Positions 7,370 to 15,218 of a stretch of 42,185 bases of DNA are shown piece by piece. Each line of letters begins with the position of its first letter. The stretch's first letter is position 1. The notes under the pieces are model-generated. The model was not told the origin of the DNA and searched no databases. It was given only the letters and a program-made list of their open reading frames with translations. The stretch spans positions 1 to 42,185 of the forward strand of contig JBEBCD010000083.1 in the NCBI GenBank assembly GCA_041158045.1, written 5' to 3'. This DNA is from CAXRBC01 sp041158045 (GTDB lineage: Bacteria > Actinomycetota > Acidimicrobiia > Acidimicrobiales > Ilumatobacteraceae). Position numbers and translations under genes: made by a program.

Positions 7370-8279
7370 CCCGCATCCCGCGGTCGAAGGCGACCTTGAC
7401 GAGCGCGGCGACGCCCTCGTCGCGCACCCGCTCGTGGTCCTCGCGGTACTTCAGCACCGCGCCGAGGGTCGCTTCGACGAGCGCCTCGTCGATCGCGGCG
7501 GCGCCGAGCCGGGCGAGGGCGGTGGCCCAGTCGATCGTCTCGGCCACGCCCGGCGGCTTGGCGAGCTGCAGGCCGCGCAGGTGCTCGACCGCGCCGGCCA
7601 CCTCGCGGGCGAGCCGCTCGGCGACCTCGGGGACGCGGCGGCGCACGATGGCGACCTCGCGCTCGAAGCCCGGGTGCTCGACCCAGTGGTAGAGGCAGCG
7701 GCGCTTCAGCGCGTCGTGCACGTCGCGCGTGCGGTTGGACGTGAGGACGACGACGGGCGGCTGCTTGGCGCGGAAGGTCCCGAGCTCGGGCACCGTCACC
7801 TGCCAGTCGGAGAGCACCTCGAGCAGGTACGCCTCGAACTCGTCGTCCGCGCGGTCGATCTCGTCGACGAGCAGCACCGGCGGCATCGCGTCGCGGTGGT
7901 CGATGGCGCGGAGGATGGCGCGGCGCACGAGGAAGCGCTCGGAGTACACCTGACCCTCGAGCGACGCGGCGCCGGCGGTGCGGGCCTCGCCGCTCGCCTC
8001 CGCGGCGCGCAGGTGCAGCAGCTGGTGCGCGTAGTCCCAGTCGTAGACGGCCTGCGAGGCGTCGATGCCCTCGTAGCACTGCAGGCGGATCAGCTCGCTG
8101 CCGCGCGCGGCGGCGAGCACCTTGGCCAGCTCGGTCTTGCCGACGCCGGCCTCGCCCTCGAGGAGCAGGGGGCGGCGGAGCGCGACGGCGAGGAAGACGG
8201 CGGTCGCGAGCCCCTCGTCGGCGAGGTAGTGGCGCGAGTCGAGCGCGGTGCGCACCTCGTCGACGGACGCCCACGACAT
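7362..8279 (-). CDS. coxD: CoxD-like MoxR-family AAA+ ATPase
   Basis: This 305-residue ATPase has Walker A G-E-A-G-V-G-K-T (42-49), Walker B V-L-L-V-D-E-I-D (135-142), sensor-1 region V-V-L-T-S-N-R-T and arginine-finger segment L-K-R-R-C-L-Y-H-W. The phrase Y-E-G-I-D-A-S-Q-A-V-Y-D-W-D-Y (69-83) is characteristic of the CoxD/MoxR branch. CoxD uses ATP to help assemble the active site of CO-dehydrogenase family enzymes together with the VWA partner CoxE encoded next. ATG 8279 begins the unit, and its stop overlaps the coxE GTG by eight bases. The 24-base gap to the upstream FAD enzyme shows no terminator, so that gene may be co-transcribed. Confidence 0.92.
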   Translation of the reverse strand: MSWASVDEVRTALDSRHYLADEGLATAVFLAVALRRPLLLEGEAGVGKTELAKVLAAARGSELIRLQCYEGIDASQAVYDWDYAHQLLHLRAAEASGEARTAGAASLEGQVYSERFLVRRAILRAIDHRDAMPPVLLVDEIDRADDEFEAYLLEVLSDWQVTVPELGTFRAKQPPVVVLTSNRTRDVHDALKRRCLYHWVEHPGFEREVAIVRRRVPEVAERLAREVAGAVEHLRGLQLAKPPGVAETIDWATALARLGAAAIDEALVEATLGAVLKYREDHERVRDEGVAALVKVAFDRGMRGG

Positions 8280-8303
8280 GCGGTCAGGCTACGGGCGACG
8301 ACC

Positions 8304-9743
8304 TCACGTGTCGAAGCCGAGTCCGATCCGGTCGAGCAGTCGGAGCCACCAGTTGCGCCGACCGGTGCGGTCCTCGCGATCGAGCGACCGGCGGGTCTGC
8401 TGGATGGCGAGCCACCGCACCGGCTCGGGCGGCCAGCGGCGCGGCTTGCTGCGCACGAAGCGCGTGCGGGTGGCCGCGCCGTCGACGCCGTCGAGCAGGT
8501 CGAGCATCACCTCGGCGCCGAAGCGCGAGCTCGCGACGCCGAGCCCGGTGTAGCCCATCGCGTACGCGACGCGGCCGGAGTAGGCGGTGTCCCAGAAGAC
8601 GCTGAACCGTGAGCACGTGTCGATCGGCGCACCCCACATGTGGGAGAACCGGACGCCCTCGAGTTGCGGGAACGTCTCGAAGAACTGCCGCGCGAGCCGA
8701 GCCCAGGACTCGGGGCGCGACTCGAGCTCGCGGTCCGTGCGCCCGCCGTAGTGGTAGATCGCGTCGTAGCCGCCCCACAGCACCCGCCCGTCCGCGGTGA
8801 GGCGGTAGTAGTGGAACTGGTTGGACACGTCCGAGAGCCCCTGGCGCCGCCGCCAGCCGAGGCCGGCGAGCTGCGACGCGGTGAGCGGCTCGGTCGTGAG
8901 GCAGTAGTCGTAGACGGGGATCACGTACCGACCCGCCCCGCGCACGAGGGGCCGCCACGTGTTGGTCCCGAGCGCCACGCGGTGGGCCCGGATCGTCGCG
9001 AGGGGCGTGCGCACCGCCATGCCCGCGCCGTCGCGCTCGAGACCGGTCGCACGGGTGTCCTCGTGGATCCGCACGCCGAGCCCCTCCGCCACGCGCTTCA
9101 GGCCCCAGGCGAGGCGCGCCGGGTCGAGCAGGGCGCCCGAGTCGCGGGCCCAGAGGCCGGCGGTGAACACGGGGGAGTGCACCTCGTCGCGCATGGCGTC
9201 GCGGTCCAGCCACACCACGTCGTGGCCGAGGGCGGCCAGCTGCTCGTAGTCCTCGCGCAGCTCTTCGGCGTACGTCGGCGTGTGCCAGGTACTCGCGACC
9301 TCGATGATGCCGCTGCGCTCGCAGTCGCAGTCGATCCCGTGGCGGTCGATGAAGTCGACGATGGCCGAGAAGTTCTCGCGGCCGAGCCGCTCGAGCACGT
9401 CGACCTCCTCGGGGAACCGACGCTGGGCGTTGGCGATCCCGTGGGTGAGGGACGAGTCCATGAAGCCACCGTTGCGCCCGCTCGCCCCCGAGCCGATCTC
9501 GTGGGCGTCGATGAGGACCACGTCGCGCGACGGGTTGCGCAGCTTGGCGCCGATCGCGCACCAGAGGCCCGTGTAGCCGCCGCCCACCACGCACAGGTCG
9601 GCGCGCGCGTCGCGCACGATCGTCGGATTGGACTCCGGCTCGTCGGCGTCGTCGAGCCAGTAGGGGAACGTCTCGGCGTCGGCGATCGCGTCGAGGTACC
9701 TCGCGTCGCTCGCTCGTGTCGTGGCGTCCGCGCGCGGACCCAT
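8304..9743 (-). CDS. FAD-dependent oxidoreductase of the DAO family (PuuB-like)
   Basis: Residue numbers are for the 479-residue form from ATG 9743; an in-frame GTG at 9752 would add three residues. The dinucleotide fold is V-V-G-G-G-Y-T-G-L-W (52-61) and the FAD-contact motif G-S-G-A-S-G-R-N-G-G-F (84-94), the signature of gamma-glutamylputrescine oxidase and related amine oxidases. M-G-Y-T-G-L-G-V-A near the C-terminus is the second FAD-contact segment. The N-terminal 40 residues, with F-P-Y-W-L-D, are also usual in this branch. Such enzymes oxidise an amine or amino acid and pass electrons to oxygen or quinone; the substrate is not determinable here. It sits between the cox accessory genes and a divergent SDR, a position with no known functional link. 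Confidence 0.85.
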   Translation of the reverse strand: MGPRADATTRASDARYLDAIADAETFPYWLDDADEPESNPTIVRDARADLCVVGGGYTGLWCAIGAKLRNPSRDVVLIDAHEIGSGASGRNGGFMDSSLTHGIANAQRRFPEEVDVLERLGRENFSAIVDFIDRHGIDCDCERSGIIEVASTWHTPTYAEELREDYEQLAALGHDVVWLDRDAMRDEVHSPVFTAGLWARDSGALLDPARLAWGLKRVAEGLGVRIHEDTRATGLERDGAGMAVRTPLATIRAHRVALGTNTWRPLVRGAGRYVIPVYDYCLTTEPLTASQLAGLGWRRRQGLSDVSNQFHYYRLTADGRVLWGGYDAIYHYGGRTDRELESRPESWARLARQFFETFPQLEGVRFSHMWGAPIDTCSRFSVFWDTAYSGRVAYAMGYTGLGVASSRFGAEVMLDLLDGVDGAATRTRFVRSKPRRWPPEPVRWLAIQQTRRSLDREDRTGRRNWWLRLLDRIGLGFDT

Positions 9744-9806
9744 GGTTCCCACCGCCTCGTGTGCACCCCATGCTACGAGCGGGGCCCGTGGCTAGCCTCG
9801 CCGAGC

Positions 9807-10553
9807 GTGGACCTCGGCATCCGCGGGCGCACGGCCGCGGTCGCGGCCGCCTCGGCCGGGCTCGGGTACGCCGCCGCGGAGGCGCTCGCCGCGGAGGGCG
9901 TGCGCGTCGTCATCTGCAGCCGCGACGCCGAGCGCGTGCGCGACGCCGCGGCGCGCATCGGCCACGACTGCGTCGGCCTCGCGTGCGACGTCGCGACGGC
10001 GGAGGGCGGGGCGCGCTTCGTCGAGGAGGCGCGCGCGGTGCTCGGTCACGTCGACATCGCCGTGCTCAACGGCGGCGGCCCCAAGGCCGGCGGCTTCGGT
10101 GCGACGCGGCCCGAGGACTACCGCGCCGCGCTCGACGCGAGCCTCATGGCGTCGGTCGCGATGACGCACGCGGTCGTGCCCGGCATGCGCGAGCGCGGGT
10201 GGGGCCGCGTCGTCGCCATCACGTCGGTCGCTGCGAGACAGCCGATCCCGTCGCTCATCCTCTCGAGCACGGCCCGCGCGGGGCTCACGGGCTTCCTCAA
10301 GACCGTGGCCCGCGAGGTGGCGGCCGACGGCGTCACGGTCAACTCGGTGCAGCCCGGCAGCCACGCCACCGACCGCATGCGCCAGCTGCACGGCGACGAC
10401 CCCTCCGCGGGCGTCGCCGGCGTTCCCGCGGGCCGCATGGGCGATCCCGGCGACTTCGGCCGCGTCGTGGCGTTCCTGTGCGGGGAGCCCGCGCGCTACG
10501 TCACCGGCGTCCACCTCCAGGTGGACGGCGGCGCGTACTCCGGTCTGCTCTAG
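9807..10553 (+). CDS. Atypical short-chain dehydrogenase/reductase
   Basis: This 248-residue protein starts at GTG 9807. It has the SDR core: glycine region A-A-S-A-G-L-G (14-20), L-N-G-G-G-P (87-92) in place of N-N-A-G, catalytic Ser140 in I-T-S, and the C-terminal V-D-G-G strand. At the catalytic Tyr and Lys positions (S-x12-Y-x3-K) it has Ser153 and Arg157, within I-L-S-S-T-A-R-A-G-L. This substitution occurs in a known branch of FabG-like SDRs, from memory, so it marks a subfamily rather than a broken gene. Activity as an ordinary carbonyl reductase is doubtful. The gene diverges from the FAD oxidase (54-63 bases apart) and converges on coxM with a shared CTAG stop. Confidence 0.85.
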   Translation: MDLGIRGRTAAVAAASAGLGYAAAEALAAEGVRVVICSRDAERVRDAAARIGHDCVGLACDVATAEGGARFVEEARAVLGHVDIAVLNGGGPKAGGFGATRPEDYRAALDASLMASVAMTHAVVPGMRERGWGRVVAITSVAARQPIPSLILSSTARAGLTGFLKTVAREVAADGVTVNSVQPGSHATDRMRQLHGDDPSAGVAGVPAGRMGDPGDFGRVVAFLCGEPARYVTGVHLQVDGGAYSGLL

Positions 10554-11371
10554 CCGGCCTGCTCGAGCGCGCGGCGCACGAGCACCGACGCGAGGTGGCG
10601 GCGGTACTCGGCGGACGCGTTGTTGTCGGACTGGGGCTCGGCCTCGGCGCTCGCGAGCGCGGCCGCGTCGGCGATCGACGCGCCGCCGGCGAGCGCGGTG
10701 GCCACGCTGGTCGCGAGCACGGGCGTGGAGCCCATGTTGACGAGCGCGACGCCCGCCGAGCCGTTGCGGCGCCATGCGGCGACGCCGACGATCGCCCAGT
10801 CCTGGGCCCGCCGGTTGAACTTCTGGAAGCCCCACGCGGCACCCCGCATCTTGGGCACGCGGATCTCCGTGAGCATCTCGTCGGGCGCGAGCACGCTCTG
10901 GAGGAAGCCGGTGTAGAAGTCCGCGGCCGCGATCTCGCGTGTGCCCTTCGGTCCCTGCGCGACGTACGTCGCGCCGAGCGCCAGCGTCGTGGCCGGCAGG
11001 TCGCTCGCGGGGTCGGCGTGGGCGATCGAGCCCCCGATCGTCCCGCGGTGGCGGACCTGGGAGTCGCCCACGTGCGAGGCGGCGTGCGCCAGCAGGGGGG
11101 CGTGCTCCTTCAGCACCTTCGAGTGCTCGACGTCGGAGTGCCGCGTGAGCGCGCCGATCGCCACGTGGTCGCCCCCGTCGCGCACGTACGACAGGTCCTT
11201 GACCCGCCCCACGTCCACGAGCACGCTCGGCTGCGCGAGGCGCAGCTTCATGAGCGGCAGGAGGCTGTGGCCGCCCGCGAGGAGCTTGGCGTCGTCGCCG
11301 TGGCGGCCGAGGAGGTCGATCGCCTCCGCGGCCGAACCGGCCCGGACGTACTCGAATGCTGCGGGGATCAT
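10550..11371 (-). CDS. coxM: CoxM-type FAD-binding medium subunit of a molybdenum hydroxylase
   Basis: This 273-residue subunit has both FAD motifs of CO dehydrogenase medium subunits at their usual places: A-G-G-H-S (32-36) and T-I-G-G-S (111-115), the latter followed by I-A-H-A-D-P-A-S-D-L-P. The C-terminal third is the CO_deh_flav_C domain. In the (SML)2 enzyme the medium subunit carries electrons from the CoxS iron-sulfur clusters through FAD to a quinone or other acceptor. Its ATG overlaps the coxL stop (ATGA), making it last in coxS-coxL-coxM. The order S-L-M differs from the M-S-L order of classical form I cox operons. The stop is shared, convergently, with the SDR gene. Confidence 0.95.
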   Translation of the reverse strand: MIPAAFEYVRAGSAAEAIDLLGRHGDDAKLLAGGHSLLPLMKLRLAQPSVLVDVGRVKDLSYVRDGGDHVAIGALTRHSDVEHSKVLKEHAPLLAHAASHVGDSQVRHRGTIGGSIAHADPASDLPATTLALGATYVAQGPKGTREIAAADFYTGFLQSVLAPDEMLTEIRVPKMRGAAWGFQKFNRRAQDWAIVGVAAWRRNGSAGVALVNMGSTPVLATSVATALAGGASIADAAALASAEAEPQSDNNASAEYRRHLASVLVRRALEQAG

Positions 11372-13758
11372 CGCGCACCTCCCTGTGCTCGCCGGATGGC
11401 GTTCCAGATCGTCTGCGGCGACGCGGGCATCGGCACGTCCACGATGCCGTAGCCCGAGAGCGCGTCGACGATCGCGTTGATGACGGTCGGGGCCGCGCCG
11501 ATCGTGCCGGCCTCGCCCACGCCCTTCACGCCGAGCTGGTTGGTCGGCGAGGGCGTGACGGTGTGGCCCGTGGTGATCGGCGGCACGTCGCACGCCGCGG
11601 GGACCAGGTACTCCGCGAGGTTGGACGTCCTGAGGTTGCCGTCCTCGTCGTACACGGCCTCCTCGTAGAGCGCCTGCGCGAGGCCCTGCACGACGCCGCC
11701 GTGCACCTGGCCCTCGACGATGAGCGGGTTGATCTGGACGCCGCAGTCGTCGACGGCCACGTACGTGAGCACGTCGACCTTGCCGGTCTCGACGTCGACC
11801 TCCACCACGCAGGCGTGCGTGCCGAACGGCCACGAGAAGTTGGGCGGGTCGTAGGTGTACTGCGCCTCGAGGTTCGGCTCGAGGCCGTCCGGGAGGTTGT
11901 GCGCCGTGAACGCCGCGAAGGCGATCGCGGCGAGCGGCATCTGCTTGTCGGGCGAGCCCTTCACGGAGAAGGTGCCGCCCGCGAAGTCGAGGTCGGCCGC
12001 GTCGCACTCGAGCTGGTGCGCCGCGATGCGGCGCGCCTTGTCGATCACCTTGTCGCAGGCACCGGCGATCGCGACGCCGCCGACGGGCAGCGAGCGCGAG
12101 CCGTAGGTGTCGAGGCCGAGCGGGGCGATGGCCGTGTCGCTGTGGAGCACGTCCACGTCCTCGACCGCCACGCCGAGCTTCTCCGCCGCGATCTGGCTCC
12201 AGGCCGTCTCGTGGCCCTGGCCGTGCGGCGCGGTGCCGGTGACGACCTGCACCTTGTTGGTCGGCAGGATGCGCACGGTCGCGGACTCCCAGCCGCCCGC
12301 GCCGTAGTTGAGCGACGCGAGCACGCGGGACGGCGCGAGGCCGCACATCTCGAAGTACGACGTCATCCCGACGCCGAGCAGCTTCGTCGCGCCCGCCACG
12401 TTCTGGCGCTTCTGGCGCGCGCGCACGCCGTCGTAGTCGACGAGCGAGAGCGCCTTGGCCGCGGCGGCCTCGTGGTCGCCCGAGTCGTACGTGAGGCCGG
12501 TGTACGCCGTGTAGGGGAACTGCTCCTTGCGGATGTAGTTGCGCCGGCGCAGCTCGGCGGGGTCGATGCCCATCTTCGCGGCCATCACGTCCACGGTCCG
12601 CTCGATCGCGTAGGTCGCCTCGGGCCGCCCCGCGCCGCGGTACGCGTCGGTGGGGGTCATCGTGGTGAACACCGAGGTGCACGAGAAGTCGAAGGCCTTG
12701 GGGAAGTCGTAGACGCCCGCGTAGAGGAATGCCCCGAGGAGCGGCACGCCCGGCGTCACGAGCTGGAGGTACGCGCCCATGTCGCCGATGAGGCGCACGC
12801 GCATGGCGACGAACTTGCCCCGCTCGTCGGCCGCCAGCTCCACGTCCTGGATCTGGCCGCGGCCGTGGATGGTCGCCTGGGCGTTCTCGGTGCGCTCCTC
12901 GACCCATCGCACGGGGCAGCCGTGCTTGCGGGCGAGGGCCGTGCAGAGCAGTTCCTCGGCGTAGACGTTGAGCTTGGAGCCGAAGCCGCCGCCCACCGCG
13001 GGGGCGACCACGCGCACCTGGTGCTCGGGGATGCCGACCGTGATGGCCGTCATCACCTTGAGGATGTGGGGCACCTGGGTGGCCGAGTACAGGGTGATGT
13101 CGCCGCCGAAGGGCTGCGGCACCGCCGCCACCGCGCGCGGTTCCATCGCCATCGGGATGAGGCGCTGCTGGACGTAGCGCTGCTTCACCACGTACTTCGC
13201 GGTGCGCATCGCCTCGTCCACCTGCCCGGGCTGCTCCTCGATCACGAGGGGCCAGGTGTACGACACGTTGGTCCCGAGCGCGTCGTGGATCACCGTCGTG
13301 TCCTTGAGCGCGTCCTCGAGGTCGACGACCGCGCGCAGCGGCTCGTAGTCGACGACGATCGCGTCGAGGGCGTCGCGTGCGGCGGCGTCGCTGGTCGCGA
13401 GCACGGCGGCCACGCCGTCACCGACGTAGCAGACCTTGCCGACCGCGATCGGATAGTGCGCCGGGTTCTTCATGTCCTTGGTCACCGGCCAGGCGCACGG
13501 CATCGGGGCGGCCCACAGCGGCTGCAGGTCGGCGCCCGTGTAGACGGCGACGACGCCGGGCAGCCGCGAGGCGGCCGCGACGTCGATGCGCCCGATGCGG
13601 GCGTGCGCGTGCGGCGAGCGCAGCACCGCGAGGTGCAGCGCGCCGGGGATCTTGAGGTCGTTGGTGTACTTCGCCTCGCCCGTGAGGAGCGCGGGGTCCT
13701 CCTTGCGCAGGAGCGCCTTGCCGATCACGGTCGTCGGTCGCTGCTCGATCATCGTCAT
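11368..13758 (-). CDS. coxL: CoxL-type large subunit, form II (AYRGAGR)
   Basis: This 796-residue molybdenum hydroxylase large subunit starts at ATG 13758, with a GAGGGAGG ribosome site upstream. Cofactor contacts visible are V-G-G-G-F-G-S-K (255-262), A-P-H-G-Q-G-H-E-T (510-518) and the conserved glutamate of G-V-G-E-A-G-T (746-752, Glu749). The active-site loop is A-Y-R-G-A-G-R (372-378), defining form II (CoxL-like); form I CO dehydrogenases have A-Y-x-C-S-F-R with the copper-binding cysteine. No such cysteine is present, so hydroxylation of a carbonyl or heterocyclic carbon of unknown identity is more likely than CO oxidation. It overlaps coxM (ATGA) and follows coxS by 34 bases. The gene symbol denotes family, not proven CO use. 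Confidence 0.95.
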   Translation of the reverse strand: MTMIEQRPTTVIGKALLRKEDPALLTGEAKYTNDLKIPGALHLAVLRSPHAHARIGRIDVAAASRLPGVVAVYTGADLQPLWAAPMPCAWPVTKDMKNPAHYPIAVGKVCYVGDGVAAVLATSDAAARDALDAIVVDYEPLRAVVDLEDALKDTTVIHDALGTNVSYTWPLVIEEQPGQVDEAMRTAKYVVKQRYVQQRLIPMAMEPRAVAAVPQPFGGDITLYSATQVPHILKVMTAITVGIPEHQVRVVAPAVGGGFGSKLNVYAEELLCTALARKHGCPVRWVEERTENAQATIHGRGQIQDVELAADERGKFVAMRVRLIGDMGAYLQLVTPGVPLLGAFLYAGVYDFPKAFDFSCTSVFTTMTPTDAYRGAGRPEATYAIERTVDVMAAKMGIDPAELRRRNYIRKEQFPYTAYTGLTYDSGDHEAAAAKALSLVDYDGVRARQKRQNVAGATKLLGVGMTSYFEMCGLAPSRVLASLNYGAGGWESATVRILPTNKVQVVTGTAPHGQGHETAWSQIAAEKLGVAVEDVDVLHSDTAIAPLGLDTYGSRSLPVGGVAIAGACDKVIDKARRIAAHQLECDAADLDFAGGTFSVKGSPDKQMPLAAIAFAAFTAHNLPDGLEPNLEAQYTYDPPNFSWPFGTHACVVEVDVETGKVDVLTYVAVDDCGVQINPLIVEGQVHGGVVQGLAQALYEEAVYDEDGNLRTSNLAEYLVPAACDVPPITTGHTVTPSPTNQLGVKGVGEAGTIGAAPTVINAIVDALSGYGIVDVPMPASPQTIWNAIRRAQGGAR

Positions 13759-13792
13759 GTCCGTCGTGCCTCCCTCGTCCCGGTTCCGTCGC

Positions 13793-14266
13793 CTACTTCG
13801 TGCCCGCGGCGGCGAGCACGGACTTCACGATGTTGTGGTACCCGGTGCACCGGCAGAGGTTGCCCTCGAGCCCGACGCGCACCTCCTCCTCGGTCGGCCG
13901 CGGGTTCTCCTGCAGCAGGCCGATGGCGGCCATCACCATGCCCGGCGTGCAGTAGCCGCACTGCAGGCCGTGGTTCTCCATGAACGCCTTCTGCATCGGG
14001 TGCATCTCGCCGCCCTTGGCGAGGCCCTCGATCGTCGTCACGCTGCCGCCGTCGGCCTGCGCGGCGAGGATCGTGCAGCTCTTCACCGCCTCGCCGTCGA
14101 GGTGCACCGTGCAGGCGCCGCAGCTGGACGTGTCGCACCCGACGTTGGTGCCGGTGAGGCCGAGGTGCTCGCGGATGTAGTGCACGAGCAGGGTGCGGGC
14201 CTCGACCTCGCCGCTCGTCGTCGCGCCGTTGACCGTGATGCTGACCTTGACCGTGGTGCTCGCCAT
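13793..14266 (-). CDS. coxS: CoxS-type [2Fe-2S] small subunit
   Basis: This 157-residue protein starts at ATG 14266 with GGAGG six bases upstream. The plant-type ferredoxin half has Cys44, Cys49, Cys52 and Cys64 (C-D-T-S-S-C-G-A-C ... C), and the helical half has Cys103, Cys106, Cys138 and Cys140 (C-G-Y-C ... C-R-C-T-G). All eight cluster ligands are present. The subunit carries electrons from the molybdenum centre in CoxL to the FAD in CoxM. It is the first gene of coxS-coxL-coxM, preceded by a 142-base gap holding a hairpin and two inverted repeats, so the operon probably has its own promoter. An upstream in-frame start at 14335 would lack family support. Confidence 0.96.
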   Translation of the reverse strand: MASTTVKVSITVNGATTSGEVEARTLLVHYIREHLGLTGTNVGCDTSSCGACTVHLDGEAVKSCTILAAQADGGSVTTIEGLAKGGEMHPMQKAFMENHGLQCGYCTPGMVMAAIGLLQENPRPTEEEVRVGLEGNLCRCTGYHNIVKSVLAAAGTK

Positions 14267-14303
14267 GCGTGCCTCCGTCGTGCGTGCGCGGCGCCCGCCC
14301 GAT

Positions 14304-14367
14304 GTGCCGGTCGGCACGCCCGCGGGCAGTCTCACCGCGGGGCGCGGGTCGTGTCCACTTCGTGAAC
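14304..14367. promoter_or_regulatory. Two inverted repeats upstream of coxS
   Basis: Within the coxS leader are a perfect 14-base repeat, GTGCCG-GT-CGGCAC (14304-14317), about 40 bases before the start codon, and an imperfect 15-base repeat, GTCCAC-TTC-GTGAAC (14353-14367, five of six pairs). Both have operator-like size and spacing. I see no convincing -35/-10 pair. The heptamer TTCGTGA of the second repeat also lies in the inverted repeat between the MocA-like and NlpC genes, which could be chance. Confidence 0.35.
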
Positions 14368-14383
14368 GGCCGCACGAGCCCCG

Positions 14384-14407
14384 CCGCGGCGCCGTGCGGC
14401 GCCGCGG
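14384..14407 (-). terminator. Strong hairpin after the ABC permease gene
   Basis: CCGCGGCGCC (14384-14393) pairs perfectly with GGCGCCGCGG (14398-14407) around a four-base GTGC loop. It lies one base past the permease stop, between the exporter operon and coxS. There is no T tract on either side, so it may pause or protect the transcript rather than act as a classical intrinsic terminator, though such U-poor hairpins are frequent in GC-rich actinobacteria. Confidence 0.45.
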
Positions 14408-14408
14408 G

Positions 14409-15218
14409 TCAGGCGTCGAGGCGGCGCAGGGAGCGGGCGGCGAAGCCGATCGTGAGGGTGGCCATCACGGCGAGCGCGGCCAGCCCGCCCCACGCCGTCG
14501 CCCACGACAGGTGGTCGGGGTCGGCGCGGTCCACGAGGCCCGCGCGCGCGAGGCGCAGGATGTTGGTCGCCGGGTTGATCCGCGCGACGGTGTGCAGCCA
14601 GCCCTGCATGACCGTGAGCGGCACCTGCGCGGTCGAGAGGAACATGACGACGAACACGGAGAGCTGCATGATCGCGGCGCCGCGCATGTCGCGGAAGCGG
14701 TAGGCGAGCGCGAGCCCCCAGCCGGCCGCCACCGTGGACAGCCCGAGCGACGCCGCGAGCAGCGAGAGGACGCCCCAGACGCCGGCGGTGAAACGCGCGC
14801 CGAGCGCCACGCCGAGCGACACGACGAGCGCGTTCATGATCGCCACGCGGACCCAGGTCGACATGAGCGGCCCGAGGATGAGCGAGGCGCGCGAGGACGG
14901 CGCCATGCGCAGTCGGTCGTAGAAGCCGCTCTCGAGGTCGCGGATCGTCGAGAAGCCGAGGCCCACGCCGCCGAAGGCCGATCCCATGAGGATGCCGAGC
15001 GGCATGTACCAGTTGATCGAGCGGTCGGTCGGGAAGCCGGGGAGTCGCGTGACGGCGTAGAAGGTCCCGGAGAACGCCACCATGTTGAAGATCGGCATCG
15101 CGAGGGCGGGGAAGAACGCCGACGGCAGGCGGCGCACGTTGCGGATGCCGCGCATCGCGAGCCCGCGCGCGCTGCGCAGCGTGCCGAGCTCGCTCGGCGA
15201 GCCGACGGCGAGGCTCAC
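14409..15218 (-). CDS. ABC-2 type permease (second membrane subunit)
   Basis: This 269-residue membrane protein starts at GTG 15218, overlapping the previous permease stop (GTGA). Hydrophobic segments fit about six helices: near F-F-P-A-L-A-M-P-I-F-N, W-Y-M-P-L-G-I-L-M-G, W-V-R-V-A-I-M-N-A-L, V-W-G-V-L-S-L-L-A-A, A-I-M-Q-L-S-V-F-V-V-M-F-L and the C-terminal L-A-V-M-A-T-L. The pattern S-G-F-Y-D-R-L-R-M-A-P-S-S-R is the cytoplasmic coupling segment of DrrB-type ABC-2 exporters. With its neighbour it should form a heterodimeric channel driven by the ATPase at 15985-16944. The permeases share the -G-F-[FY]-D-R-L- segment, indicating old duplication. Substrate unknown: lipid, glycolipid and drug are all compatible. 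Confidence 0.85.
   Translation of the reverse strand: MSLAVGSPSELGTLRSARGLAMRGIRNVRRLPSAFFPALAMPIFNMVAFSGTFYAVTRLPGFPTDRSINWYMPLGILMGSAFGGVGLGFSTIRDLESGFYDRLRMAPSSRASLILGPLMSTWVRVAIMNALVVSLGVALGARFTAGVWGVLSLLAASLGLSTVAAGWGLALAYRFRDMRGAAIMQLSVFVVMFLSTAQVPLTVMQGWLHTVARINPATNILRLARAGLVDRADPDHLSWATAWGGLAALAVMATLTIGFAARSLRRLDA

Noticed and set aside
9776..9806. Using the whole plus-strand frame from 8640 for the SDR
   Set aside because: Upstream of GTG 9807 the translation is antisense to the FAD oxidoreductase and lacks SDR sequence.
11368..13758. Calling the enzyme an aerobic CO dehydrogenase
   Set aside because: The loop is AYRGAGR, not AYxCSFR, so the copper-binding cysteine is absent and CO oxidation is unsupported.
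11356..13983. 875-codon plus-strand open frame opposite coxL
   Set aside because: Low-complexity Arg/Val/His-rich translation without family motifs; an antisense shadow created by GC-biased codons of the real coxL.
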